This document shows, one piece after another, positions 34,740 through 42,724 of a stretch of DNA of 64,000 bases; the stretch's first letter is position 1; every line of letters begins with the position of its first letter. The position numbers and the translations under genes were made by a program. Source of the DNA: PALSA-612 sp963711315. Its GTDB lineage: Bacteria > Actinomycetota > Thermoleophilia > Gaiellales > Gaiellaceae. The notes under the pieces are model-generated. The model had not been told where the DNA came from. It saw only the letters and a program-made list of their open reading frames with translations, and did not search any database. Location: positions 124,001-188,000 of the forward strand of contig CAVQDQ010000001.1 in assembly GCA_963711315.1 (NCBI GenBank). Reading direction: 5' to 3'.

Positions 34740-35639
34740 ATGGTGCAGCGCCGCCTGACCTCGACAGACGGGATGTTGCTGCTCACGGTTGTTCTCTGGG
34801 GGCTTGGCATCGTCGTCACCAAGTACCTGCTCGATCACGGCTTCCAGCCGCTCGCGTACTCGGCAGTGCGCTACGGCCTCGCCACAGCGATCTTCCTCGT
34901 GCTGACGTACGTGCTCGAGCGATCGCTGCGCGTCGGAGGCCGGGCACAGATTCGCCAGATCGCGATCGCCGCCTTCGCATTGCTTCTGAACCAGGTGTGC
35001 TTCGTCTACGCACTCACGCTCACGACGGCGACCACGGTGGCGCTCATGCTCGGCACGATGCCGGTGTTCGCAGGGCTCTTCGGATCGCTGGCGGGTGTCG
35101 AGCAGATGACCCGGCGGTTCTCGCTCGCCGCGGGCGTCTCGTTCTGCGGCGTCGGCCTCGTGGCGGCCGGGTCTGGTGGCGACTTCTCCGGGCACCTGGC
35201 GGGCATCCTCGTCGCCGTCGGCATCGCCGCCACGTGGGCGGCCTACTCGGTGGCAATCGCGCCGCTCATGCGGTCGTACTCGCCATACCGGATCAGCTCG
35301 GTCGTGCTCGCGGTCATGTGGGTGCCGCTCGTCATCATCGCCAGCCCTCAGATCGCGGACCAGGATTTCGATCTCGGCTGGAAGGTGTGGGCGTGCTTCG
35401 CGTTCGCCGTGGTCGGGCCGCTCCTGCTCACGAACGTCCTCTGGTTCACGGCCGTCCATCGGGTCGGGCCGGGACGAGCGTCGCTCTTTGCGAACCTTCA
35501 GCCCTTCGTCGCCGCCGTGTTCGCAGTGATCCTGCTCTCGGAGCCAATCTCTGGCTGGCAGATCGGCGGTGGCTTGCTGATAGGCGCAGGCATCTTCCTC
35601 GCCGGCCGCCGCGAGACGGTCGCTGCGCCGGCGGAGTAA
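34740..35639 (+). CDS. EamA/DMT-superfamily transporter
   Basis: 299 residues with ten membrane helices in two EamA repeats: MLLLTVVLWGLGIVVTKYLL opens the first and GILVAVGIAATWAAYSVAIA the second. The last helices, FVAAVFAVILLSEPISGWQI and GGLLIGAGIFLAGRR, are typical. Such proteins export metabolites, often amino acids; the substrate is unknown. Start ATG 34740. Confidence 0.85.
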   Translation: MVQRRLTSTDGMLLLTVVLWGLGIVVTKYLLDHGFQPLAYSAVRYGLATAIFLVLTYVLERSLRVGGRAQIRQIAIAAFALLLNQVCFVYALTLTTATTVALMLGTMPVFAGLFGSLAGVEQMTRRFSLAAGVSFCGVGLVAAGSGGDFSGHLAGILVAVGIAATWAAYSVAIAPLMRSYSPYRISSVVLAVMWVPLVIIASPQIADQDFDLGWKVWACFAFAVVGPLLLTNVLWFTAVHRVGPGRASLFANLQPFVAAVFAVILLSEPISGWQIGGGLLIGAGIFLAGRRETVAAPAE

Positions 35640-35642
35640 GAT
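35637..35642 (+). promoter_or_regulatory. -10 box (TAAGAT) of hppD, leaderless
   Basis: TAAGAT ends 7 nt before the GTG at 35650; it starts inside the stop codon of the transporter gene. Confidence 0.5.
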
Positions 35643-35649
35643 CGGGGCC

Positions 35650-36750
35650 GTGGCGCACGACGACTTCATGCCCATCGAGGGCTGGGACCACGTCGAGCTC
35701 TGGGTCGGGAACGCGAAGCAGGCGGCTCACTTCTACGAGCACGCCATCGGCTTCACACCGGTGGCATACGCGGGCCCGGAGACCGGTGTTCGCGACCGCG
35801 CGTCCTACATGCTGCAGCAGGGCCACATCCGTTTCGTCGTCACGAGCGGCCTGCGGGCGGACAGCGAGATCGCGCGCTTCAGCCACGCGCACGGAGACGG
35901 CGTGAAGGACGTCGCGCTGACCGTCCCTGATGCGACCGAGGCCTACCGGCAGGCCGTGCAGCGCGGTGGCGTCTCGATCAGCGAGCCACGCTGGATCGAG
36001 GACGAGCACGGCCGCGTAGAGCTCGCCTCCATTGGCACCTACGGCGAGACCGTGCATACGTTCGTCAACCGCTCCGAGTACTCGGGCCCCTACCTACCCG
36101 GCTACGTGTCGATGTCGGACAACGGCGCGACGGGCGAGGGCGTCGGGCTTCGCGCCGTCGACCACGTCGTCGGCAACGTCGAACTGGGCCGCATGAACCA
36201 CTGGGTCGAGTACTACGAGAAGACGATGGGCATGACGGAGATGCTGCACTTCTCGGACGAGGACATCTCCACCGAGTACTCGGCGCTGATGTCGAAGGTG
36301 ATGACGGGCGGCCACGGGAAGATCAAGTTCCCGATCAACGAGCCGGCCGAAGGCCGCCGCAAGAGCCAGATCGAGGAGTACCTCGACTTCTTTGGCGGAC
36401 CTGGTGTCCAGCATGTCGCGATGCTGACGGCGGACATCTGCGCCACCGTCGACGAGCTCGGCCGCCGCGGCGTGCGCTTCCTCGACACGCCCGAGACGTA
36501 CTACGACGAGGCCGAGTCTCGCGTGGGCGAGATCGACAAGAGCTGGGAGGACGTCCGGCGGTTGAAGATCCTGGCCGACCGCGACGACGACGGCTATCTC
36601 TTGCAGATCTTCACGAAGCCCGCGCAGGACCGGCCGACGCTCTTCTTCGAGGTCATCGAGCGCCACGGGGCTCGTGGCTTCGGCCAGGGGAACTTCAAGG
36701 CGTTGTTCGAGGCCATCGAGCGCGAGCAGGCACTGCGCGGCAACCTCTAG
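35650..36750 (+). CDS. hppD: 4-hydroxyphenylpyruvate dioxygenase
   Basis: 366 residues with two VOC domains. The Fe(II) ligands sit in RAVDHVVGNVELG (His), GVQHVAMLT (His) and TLFFEVIERHG (Glu); GFGQGNFKALFEAIEREQ is the conserved C-terminal helix of HPPD. It converts 4-hydroxyphenylpyruvate to homogentisate in tyrosine breakdown. The next steps are not all here: an FAH-family gene lies at 40349, but homogentisate dioxygenase is absent from the window. Confidence 0.92.
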   Translation: MAHDDFMPIEGWDHVELWVGNAKQAAHFYEHAIGFTPVAYAGPETGVRDRASYMLQQGHIRFVVTSGLRADSEIARFSHAHGDGVKDVALTVPDATEAYRQAVQRGGVSISEPRWIEDEHGRVELASIGTYGETVHTFVNRSEYSGPYLPGYVSMSDNGATGEGVGLRAVDHVVGNVELGRMNHWVEYYEKTMGMTEMLHFSDEDISTEYSALMSKVMTGGHGKIKFPINEPAEGRRKSQIEEYLDFFGGPGVQHVAMLTADICATVDELGRRGVRFLDTPETYYDEAESRVGEIDKSWEDVRRLKILADRDDDGYLLQIFTKPAQDRPTLFFEVIERHGARGFGQGNFKALFEAIEREQALRGNL

Positions 36751-36755
36751 CCGCG

Positions 36756-38081
36756 ATGCCGCCGCGCACGCAGTACGCGCGTAGCGGCGAGATCGAGCTC
36801 GCCTACCAGGTCTTCGGCGACGGAGACCACGACGTCGTCCTCGTTCTCGACTGGGCGAGCCATCTCGAGGCGCTCTGGGAGCAGCCGCTGATGGAGGAGT
36901 TTTTGACCTCACTCGGGCGGTTCGCCCGCGTGCTGTGGTTCGACATGCGCGGGATCGGGATGTCGGACCCTGTGCCGGCCGGCGCCGCGGCGCCCGAGGA
37001 CTGGGTCGACGACGTGACGGTGGTGATGGACGCCGCCGGCTTCGAGCGGGCGACCCTCGTCGCTCAGGGGCACGCGGCGCAGATGGCGCTCATGGCGGCC
37101 GCCACGCACCGCGAGCGGATCGAGTCACTGGTGCTCTACAACGGTTTCGCGCGGCTTGCGCGGGACGACGACTATCCGGCCGGCATGCCCGAGAGCGCAC
37201 AGAACACGGTGCTCGAGATGGTCGACAAGACATGGGGAACGGGGGCGCTCGCCGCCGTGCTCGGGCCCTCCGTTGCCGCCCGTCCCGGCGTCACGGAGTG
37301 GTGGGGGCGCGTCGAGCGCTTCGCAGGCACGCCGCGCATGGCGCTGGCCAAGGCCCGCACGATCCACGAGCTCGACCTGCGTCGCGTGCTCCCGCTCGTA
37401 TCAGTTCCGACGCTGGTCATCCAGAGTCGGAACAACACGTACGTCCGGGCGGGCCATGCCCGGTACCTCGCCGAGCACATCAAAGGTGCTCGTCTCGTGG
37501 AGCTGGACAGCGCCGACCACTGGCCGCTCCCCGACCCCGAGCTGCTGGGTGCGATCGAGGAGTTCATCACCGGATCGCGTGGGCAGGTAGAGGACACCGA
37601 CCGCATCCTCGCCACCTTGCTGTTCGTCGACATCGTCGGCTCGACCGAGCAGGCCAGCGCGCTCGGCGACCGCCGCTGGAGCGCGATTCGCGACCGCTTC
37701 GAGGCGTCCGTGCGCGAGGCCCTCGCCGGGTACGGCGGTGAGCTCGTGGACGTCGCCGGTGACGGCGTCCTGGCGATGTTCGCAGGCCCCGCCCGCGCCG
37801 TGAGATGCGCGCGAGAGATCCGGGAGACGGTGCGGGCACAGGGCATCGAGGTTCGCTCTGGCTTACACGCAGGGGAGGTGAGCACGCGGACGGGCGGGAT
37901 AGCGGGCATCGCAGTCCACATAGCGGCGCGCGTCTCAGCGCTTGCAGAGCCGGGGGAAGTGCTCGTCACGCGCACCATCCGAGATCTAGTGGCCGGGTCC
38001 GGGATCGAGTTCGAGGAGCGTGGTGAGCACGAGCTCAAGGGCGTGCCCGACCGCTGGGCGCTGTACGCAGCGGTCGACTGA
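36756..38081 (+). CDS. Alpha/beta-hydrolase fused to class III adenylate/guanylate cyclase
   Basis: 441 residues. Residues 1-270 are an alpha/beta-hydrolase fold (WFDMRGIGMSDPV; PTLVIQSRNNTYVRAGHARY). At the nucleophile elbow, where Ser is expected (GxSxG), the sequence reads VAQGHAAQM, with His106. Residues 285-440 form a class III cyclase catalytic domain: LLFVDIVGSTEQASALGDRR, DVAGDGVLAMFAGPARAVRC, GIAVHIAARVSALAEPGEVL. This architecture is common in actinobacteria. The hydrolase part is probably a sensor rather than an enzyme. Follows hppD by 5 nt. Confidence 0.85.
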   Translation: MPPRTQYARSGEIELAYQVFGDGDHDVVLVLDWASHLEALWEQPLMEEFLTSLGRFARVLWFDMRGIGMSDPVPAGAAAPEDWVDDVTVVMDAAGFERATLVAQGHAAQMALMAAATHRERIESLVLYNGFARLARDDDYPAGMPESAQNTVLEMVDKTWGTGALAAVLGPSVAARPGVTEWWGRVERFAGTPRMALAKARTIHELDLRRVLPLVSVPTLVIQSRNNTYVRAGHARYLAEHIKGARLVELDSADHWPLPDPELLGAIEEFITGSRGQVEDTDRILATLLFVDIVGSTEQASALGDRRWSAIRDRFEASVREALAGYGGELVDVAGDGVLAMFAGPARAVRCAREIRETVRAQGIEVRSGLHAGEVSTRTGGIAGIAVHIAARVSALAEPGEVLVTRTIRDLVAGSGIEFEERGEHELKGVPDRWALYAAVD

Positions 38082-38084
38082 TGG

Positions 38085-38090
38085 CAGAAT
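38085..38090 (+). promoter_or_regulatory. -10 box (CAGAAT) of RTX-like secreted protein gene
   Basis: CAGAAT (one mismatch to TANNNT) ends 7 nt before the GTG at 38098, supporting that start. Confidence 0.35.
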
Positions 38091-38097
38091 CGCGCCC

Positions 38098-38946
38098 GTG
38101 ATTCGACGGGGATCGCTGATCATCGGCGCTGTCGCGCTCGCCGCGACGGGGGTTGCTCTCGGGTCAGGGGCAGCGCTCCAGACGAACCCAAAGCCCATCT
38201 GTCTCGGCAAGCGCGCGACGATCGTCGGCACTGCGCGGGCGAACAATCTCCGCGGCACGAAAGGGGCCAACGTGATCGCCGCGTTGGCGGGCAACGATTC
38301 GGTGGACGGGCTCGGAGGGAACGACCTCATCTGTGGCGCGGCCGGACGCGACACGCTGGTCGGTGGTGCGGGGTCCGACCGACTCGACGGTGGCCCGGGT
38401 TTCGACGTCTGTCGAGCGGGCGAAACTCTCAAGGGGTGCGAGGAGACCAGGCCCAACGCCCGGCCCGGCCCCCTGAAGAGCGGCGAGTACACGACGGACG
38501 TCTTCAGGCCTCGGTACTCGTTCCGCGTTGGTCAGGGCTGGCAGCTGCGTCACCATGAGCCGACGGCGATCTCGATCCACCAGCGGCTCGATCCTGGCGG
38601 CTTGATTCTCGAGGTCGACTCCTTTGGAGGCAGCCGAGGCGTTGACGCACGCGTTGCCCAGTTCTCGTCCATCGCCGGCACGGAGGTGACCGGCCCGGTC
38701 GCCGCTTCTGTGGGTGGAGCTGCCGGCCAGCGTGTCGACCTGCTCGTCACGGCGAGCGACCTCGTCGTCGTCCCCGGGCTAACGGCGCGATACGAGCTGG
38801 AGCCCGACGATCACCTGCGCGTTTACGTGGTCGACGTCAAGGGAGTCGCCGTCGCCGTGATGATCGAGGCTCCTTCGACGGACTTCGCATCGTTCGCCGC
38901 CGACGCGGAGGCTGTAGTGGCGACATACAAGTGGGCGCCGTCCTAG
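38098..38946 (+). CDS. Secreted protein with short RTX-like calcium-binding repeats
   Basis: 282 residues. Signal peptide (IRRGSLIIGAVALAATGVAL), then about four glycine/aspartate nonapeptide-like units (LAGNDSVDGLGGNDLICGAA; LVGGAGSDRLDGGPG) flanked by Cys residues (CLGKRA, ICGAAG, VCRAG, GCEE), which may form disulfides. The C-terminal half (RYSFRVGQGWQLRHHEPTAI) is beta-rich and unassigned. No type I secretion genes nearby, so export via Sec is likely. Confidence 0.75.
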   Translation: MIRRGSLIIGAVALAATGVALGSGAALQTNPKPICLGKRATIVGTARANNLRGTKGANVIAALAGNDSVDGLGGNDLICGAAGRDTLVGGAGSDRLDGGPGFDVCRAGETLKGCEETRPNARPGPLKSGEYTTDVFRPRYSFRVGQGWQLRHHEPTAISIHQRLDPGGLILEVDSFGGSRGVDARVAQFSSIAGTEVTGPVAASVGGAAGQRVDLLVTASDLVVVPGLTARYELEPDDHLRVYVVDVKGVAVAVMIEAPSTDFASFAADAEAVVATYKWAPS

Positions 38947-38951
38947 TCGCT

Positions 38952-38957
38952 TAGCCT
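38952..38957 (+). promoter_or_regulatory. -10 box (TAGCCT) of CDF transporter gene, leaderless
   Basis: TAGCCT ends 6 nt before the GTG at 38964, 6 nt after the preceding stop codon. Confidence 0.5.
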
Positions 38958-38963
38958 TCCGCT

Positions 38964-40325
38964 GTGACTCCGCAACGCCGGACGGCGCTCGTCTCGGTCG
39001 CTGCGGCCTGCGCGCTCATCGGGCTCAAGCTCACGACCGGCCTCGCGAGCGGCAGCCTGGGCCTCGTCTCGGAGGCCGTGCACTCGGGCACGGACCTCGT
39101 GGCCGCGTTGCTGACGTTCTTCGCCGTGGGCGTCGCCGTGAGGCCCGCCGACCGCAGCCATCCGTATGGCCACGGCAAGGCCGAGCACCTGGCAGCGCTG
39201 GCGGAGGCGGCCGTGCTCGTGCTGGTATCGATCAGCGTCGCCGCGTTCGCGGTGCTGAGGCTGACGGGTGTGATCGAGACAGAGGTCGACGCTGCCTGGT
39301 GGGTGTTCGCGGTGGTGATCGCCGTCATCGCCATCGACGTCTCGCGGACGGTCGTCTCGCTGCGGGCGGCGCGGCAGTACTCGAGCGCAGCGTTGCTCTC
39401 GAACGCGCTCCACTTCGGCAGCGACCTGGCCGGCACCGTCGCGGTGTTGCTCGGTCTCGTCGTCGGCGGCGCTCGGCTGGCCTCAGGGCGACTCGGTGGC
39501 GGCGCTTTTCGTGTCCTTCCTCGTCGTGACGGCGGCCGCCCGTCTGATGGGCCGCAACATCGACGTGCTCATGGATCGTGCCCCCGCGGACGCGGTGGAG
39601 ACAGCCCGCCGCGCGATTCGCGAGCACGTTCCGGGGGTCTCGCTGCGCCGGCTCCGGTTGCGACAGGCCGCCGGACGTCACTTCGTCGATGTCGTGATCG
39701 GCGTCCCACCCGGCGCGGCCGTGGCGCAGGGGCACGCGGCCGCCGACGACGTCGAGGACGCTGTTCGCCGGGCGCTGCCGGAGGCCGACGTGATCGTCCA
39801 CGTCGAGCCGCAGGCGCCGGAGGAGGCCGAGGTTCGTGAGCGTGCCCAGGAGGCTGCGCTGCGCGTGCCCGACGTGCGCGAGGTTCACAACGTGAACGTC
39901 CTGACGGTGGACGGACGGACGGAGATCTCGCTCCACCTGAAGCTGCCGGGGTCGTTGAGCCTCGGCGAGGCACACGCCGTCGCCGAGCGGGTGGAGCGGA
40001 CGATTCTCAGGGCCGTTCCCGAGGCGCGGCCGTGCGAACGCATCTCGAGCCACTGGCCGAGACGTCGGAGGGCTGGCGGCCGAGCGAGTGGGAGGCCGAG
40101 GAGCTGATGGAGGCAGTGCTCCGGATCGTCGCGGACGAGCTGGCGGCGCCACCGCGGGCGCTACGCGTGCTGGAGACCGGTGACGGCATCGTCCTCTTTC
40201 TCACGCTCGCGCTCGATCCGCATACGGAGCTCGTTGCCGCACACGAGAAGGCAAGCGCGGTCGAGGAGCGGATCCGCCGGGAACGCCCCGACGTCGCCGA
40301 CGTCCACGTGCACACAGAGCCCTGA
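38964..40325 (+). CDS. Cation diffusion facilitator (CDF) metal transporter with extended C-terminus (frameshifted)
   Basis: About 453 residues versus 290-320 for ordinary CDF proteins. Metal-site motifs: SEAVHSGTDLVAALLTFFA and SNALHFGSDLAGTVAVLLG (HxxxD pairs), HPYGHGKAEHLAALAEA. Two shifts: near 39475 (reading resumes WPQGDSVAALFVSFLVV) and near 40025. After the membrane domain comes one cytoplasmic dimerisation domain (about 39590-39830) and then a second, similar one with VHNVNVLTVDG and a final DVHVHTEP. It exports divalent metals (Zn, Co, Mn, Fe). Confidence 0.8.
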
Positions 40326-40336
40326 GACCGACCGCA

Positions 40337-40342
40337 TAGGCT
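40337..40342 (+). promoter_or_regulatory. -10 box (TAGGCT) of FAH-family gene, leaderless
   Basis: TAGGCT ends 6 nt before the ATG at 40349. Confidence 0.5.
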
Positions 40343-40348
40343 TTCGCG

Positions 40349-41176
40349 ATGCGACTCTGCATGTTCACGCCCCTGGACCGCCAACTGCGTCGAGGCTGGC
40401 CTGGGCGCATCGAGGGCGACCGCGTGATCCAGCTCGCCGCGCAGACGTTGCAGGCATTCTTCACCGGCGGCGGCCAGGCGCGCGAGCACGCCGAGTACCG
40501 ACTCGACGAGGTGCGGCTGCTGGCTCCCGTCCCGCGGCCGCCGTCGATCCGCGACTTCTACGCGTTCGAGGAGCACGTCCGCCGAGCTCGCGAGCTGCGT
40601 GGCGCGGGCCCTCCGCCGCCCGAGTGGTACGAGCTCCCCGTGTTCTACTTCTCGAACCCGGCGGCCGTGTACGGGCCAGACGACACGATCCCGTTCCCGG
40701 CCGGCGTGACGGAGCTCGACTACGAGCTCGAGCTCGCTGCGGTGATCGGCGCAGACGGCGAGATCGGCGGTTTCACGATCATGAACGACTGGTCGGCGCG
40801 GGATCTCCAGCGGCGCGAGATGGCGGTCGGGCTCGGGCCGTCGAAGGGCAAGGACTTCGCGACGAGTCTCGGCCCGGTGCTCGTCACGGTCGACGAGCTC
40901 GACGGCTCGGGTCTGGAGATGGTCGCGCGCGTGAACGGCGAGGAGCGTTCGCGCGGCAACTCGCGCGACATGCACCACTCGTGGTCGGCGATCGTCGCGC
41001 ATGCAGCGCAGAACACACACCTCGTCCCTGGGGACGTTCTCGGTTCGGGGACCGTCGGGAGCGGTTGCATCCTCGAGCACGGCGACGTGCGGTGGCTCCA
41101 GCCCGGTGACGTCGTGGAGCTGGAGATCGAAGACATCGGCGTGCTCAGGAACACGGTCGGCCCCAACTCGCCTTGA
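40349..41176 (+). CDS. Fumarylacetoacetate hydrolase family protein
   Basis: 275 residues. FAH fold: RDFYAFEEHVRRARELRG, VFYFSNPAAVYGPDDTIPFP, TELDYELELAAVIG (metal-binding Glu pair), IMNDWSARDLQRREMAVGLG, then PSKGKDFATSLGP (catalytic Lys). It cleaves C-C bonds in acylpyruvate-like substrates. Given hppD 3.6 kb upstream, tyrosine breakdown is possible but 2-keto-hydratases share these motifs. Confidence 0.85.
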   Translation: MRLCMFTPLDRQLRRGWPGRIEGDRVIQLAAQTLQAFFTGGGQAREHAEYRLDEVRLLAPVPRPPSIRDFYAFEEHVRRARELRGAGPPPPEWYELPVFYFSNPAAVYGPDDTIPFPAGVTELDYELELAAVIGADGEIGGFTIMNDWSARDLQRREMAVGLGPSKGKDFATSLGPVLVTVDELDGSGLEMVARVNGEERSRGNSRDMHHSWSAIVAHAAQNTHLVPGDVLGSGTVGSGCILEHGDVRWLQPGDVVELEIEDIGVLRNTVGPNSP

Positions 41177-41203
41177 CTCTCCCCCTTGGGGAGACCGCAT
41201 GAT
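41173..41203 (+). promoter_or_regulatory. MerR-type promoter with 19-bp spacer and operator palindrome
   Basis: -35 TTGACT (41173-41178), a 19-nt spacer and -10 CATGAT (41198-41203). The palindrome TCTCCCC-CTT-GGGGAGA (41178-41194) fills the spacer. A long 19-bp spacer with a dyad between the boxes is the hallmark of MerR-controlled promoters, so the gene is probably autoregulated. Transcription would start about 41210, just before the ATG at 41214. Confidence 0.6.
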
Positions 41204-41213
41204 GAACCGCGTC

Positions 41214-41969
41214 ATGGAGAACTTGCTGCCAATCGGCCAGTTCGCGGCAGCGTCTCAGCTTTCACACAAGGCGCTGCGCCTGTATGCGGAGCGGGGTCTG
41301 CTTTCCCCGGCATGGGTCGATCCCGACAGCGGCTACCGCTACTACCGAACGGAGCAGCTACGAAGTGCGACGCTGATCGCACTGCTCCGCCGAGCGGGTG
41401 TGCCGCTTGCCGAGGTCAAGGCGTTCGTTGGCGATCCAAGCTCGGCCTGGCTCCACGAGTACGAGGAGCGGGCGACTGCCGAGTTCGCCGAGCGACGGAG
41501 AGTTCTCCGATACGTCCGCAGGCTTATCGAGGAGGGAACCATGTACGACGTCCAGACCAAGAGCACGCAGCGGCAGACGTACGCGAGCCGCTCGCGGCGG
41601 ATCAGGGTTCAGGAGCTGGAGGCCTTCATCTACGACACGTTCGAGGAGCTCGGCGCCAGGGCCGCTCCGGCGCCTTCGTTCGTCGTCTACCACGGGCCGG
41701 TGAACGAGGACGACGACGGCCCCGTGGAGGTCTGCGTCCCCAAGACTGGTGGAGACCAGGTGCTCGACGCGGGCGATGTCGCCTTCACGGCGATTCGCGG
41801 CGAGCAGTGTGCATTTCCTGAGATCCTCGGCGCCTACGAGGCGGTCTACCGCTGGGCGAAGGAGCACGGCCGGCAGGTTGTCGGCCCGCCGCGCGAGATC
41901 TATCTCAACGACCCAGGCGAGGAAGAGAGGCTCGAGATCGTCGTGCCGCTGGCGGCCGAGTTGCCGTGA
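41214..41969 (+). CDS. MerR-family regulator with GyrI-like effector domain
   Basis: 251 residues from ATG 41214 (MENLLPIGQFAAASQLSHKA); earlier ATGs at 41199 and 41202 lie within the -10 box. The winged helix has LRLYAERGLLSPAWVDPDSG and YRYYRTEQLRSATLIALLRR. A dimerisation helix leads to a C-terminal GyrI/AraC effector-binding domain (PSFVVYHGPVNEDDDGPVEV; GAYEAVYRWAKEHGRQVVGP), as in BmrR or TipA, which sense drugs and other hydrophobic ligands. No target transporter is adjacent except itself. Confidence 0.85.
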   Translation: MENLLPIGQFAAASQLSHKALRLYAERGLLSPAWVDPDSGYRYYRTEQLRSATLIALLRRAGVPLAEVKAFVGDPSSAWLHEYEERATAEFAERRRVLRYVRRLIEEGTMYDVQTKSTQRQTYASRSRRIRVQELEAFIYDTFEELGARAAPAPSFVVYHGPVNEDDDGPVEVCVPKTGGDQVLDAGDVAFTAIRGEQCAFPEILGAYEAVYRWAKEHGRQVVGPPREIYLNDPGEEERLEIVVPLAAELP

Positions 41970-42075
41970 CGGGCACGGCCATTCGGGTCACGATTCAGGT
42001 ACCCATGACCTCCTCCCCGCTGCGAGCATAGTGGTCCCGGCGGCACGCAGGAGCAACGGTGATCGCGCCAACACT

Positions 42076-42720
42076 GTGACAACGAGTCCGCATCCACCGG
42101 CCACCACGATCGTGCTCGACTTCGACGGCACGATCACCGAGGACGATCTCCTCGACCGGATCGCGCGCGAGTTCGGCGATCCCGCGGTCTACCAGGAGGT
42201 GGAGCAAGGCCTCCACGCCGGCACGGTCACGCTGCAGGAGTGCATCACCCGCGAGTACGAGCCCGTGACCATGCCGATGAAAGAGGCTGTCTCGTGGGTG
42301 CTCGAGCGGGTGCACATCCGTCCCGGCCTGCCCGAGCTCGTGGCCCTGGCGAGGGAGCGAGCCTGGAGCGTGAGAGTGCTGTCCAGCGGCTTCGAGGAGC
42401 TGATCCGTCCCGTGCTGGACAAAGCGGGCGTCGACGGTGTCGACGTCGTCGCGAACACCGTCGACGTCGGCCCGGACGGCTGGCGCGTTCGTTGGCACGA
42501 GCAGACGATCTGCGCGGTCTGCGGCGAAGCGTGCAAGCGCGGCGGGCTGCCGGCCGACGGCGAGGTCGTCTATGTGGGCGACGGCATCTCGGACCGCTGC
42601 GCCGCCCAGGCGGCGGATCGAGTGTTCGCTACACGCGGCCTGGCCCGTTACCTGGACGAGCGCGACCTGCCGTACGAGCCGTTCGGCGACTTCCATGACG
42701 TCGTCCGGGCGCTAGGCTGA
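42076..42720 (+). CDS. HAD-superfamily phosphatase (MtnX/PSP-like)
   Basis: 214 residues. HAD motif I VLDFDGTITEDD, motif II VRVLSSGFEELI and motif III/IV VVYVGDGISDRC (metal Asp). Four Cys (CAVCGEAC) precede motif III and may bind a metal, as in MtnX-like HAD-IB enzymes. Dephosphorylates a small metabolite; methionine salvage partners are not seen. The 106-nt gap upstream shows no promoter I trust. Confidence 0.8.
   Translation: MTTSPHPPATTIVLDFDGTITEDDLLDRIAREFGDPAVYQEVEQGLHAGTVTLQECITREYEPVTMPMKEAVSWVLERVHIRPGLPELVALARERAWSVRVLSSGFEELIRPVLDKAGVDGVDVVANTVDVGPDGWRVRWHEQTICAVCGEACKRGGLPADGEVVYVGDGISDRCAAQAADRVFATRGLARYLDERDLPYEPFGDFHDVVRALG
42713..42718 (+). promoter_or_regulatory. -10 box (TAGGCT) of GNAT gene, leaderless
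   Basis: TAGGCT ends 6 nt before the GTG at 42725; it overlaps the end of the HAD gene. Confidence 0.5.
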
Positions 42721-42724
42721 CAAC

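Noticed and set aside
38098..38946. RTX toxin with type I secretion
   Set aside because: Only about four short repeats, an ordinary signal peptide, and no HlyB/HlyD genes.
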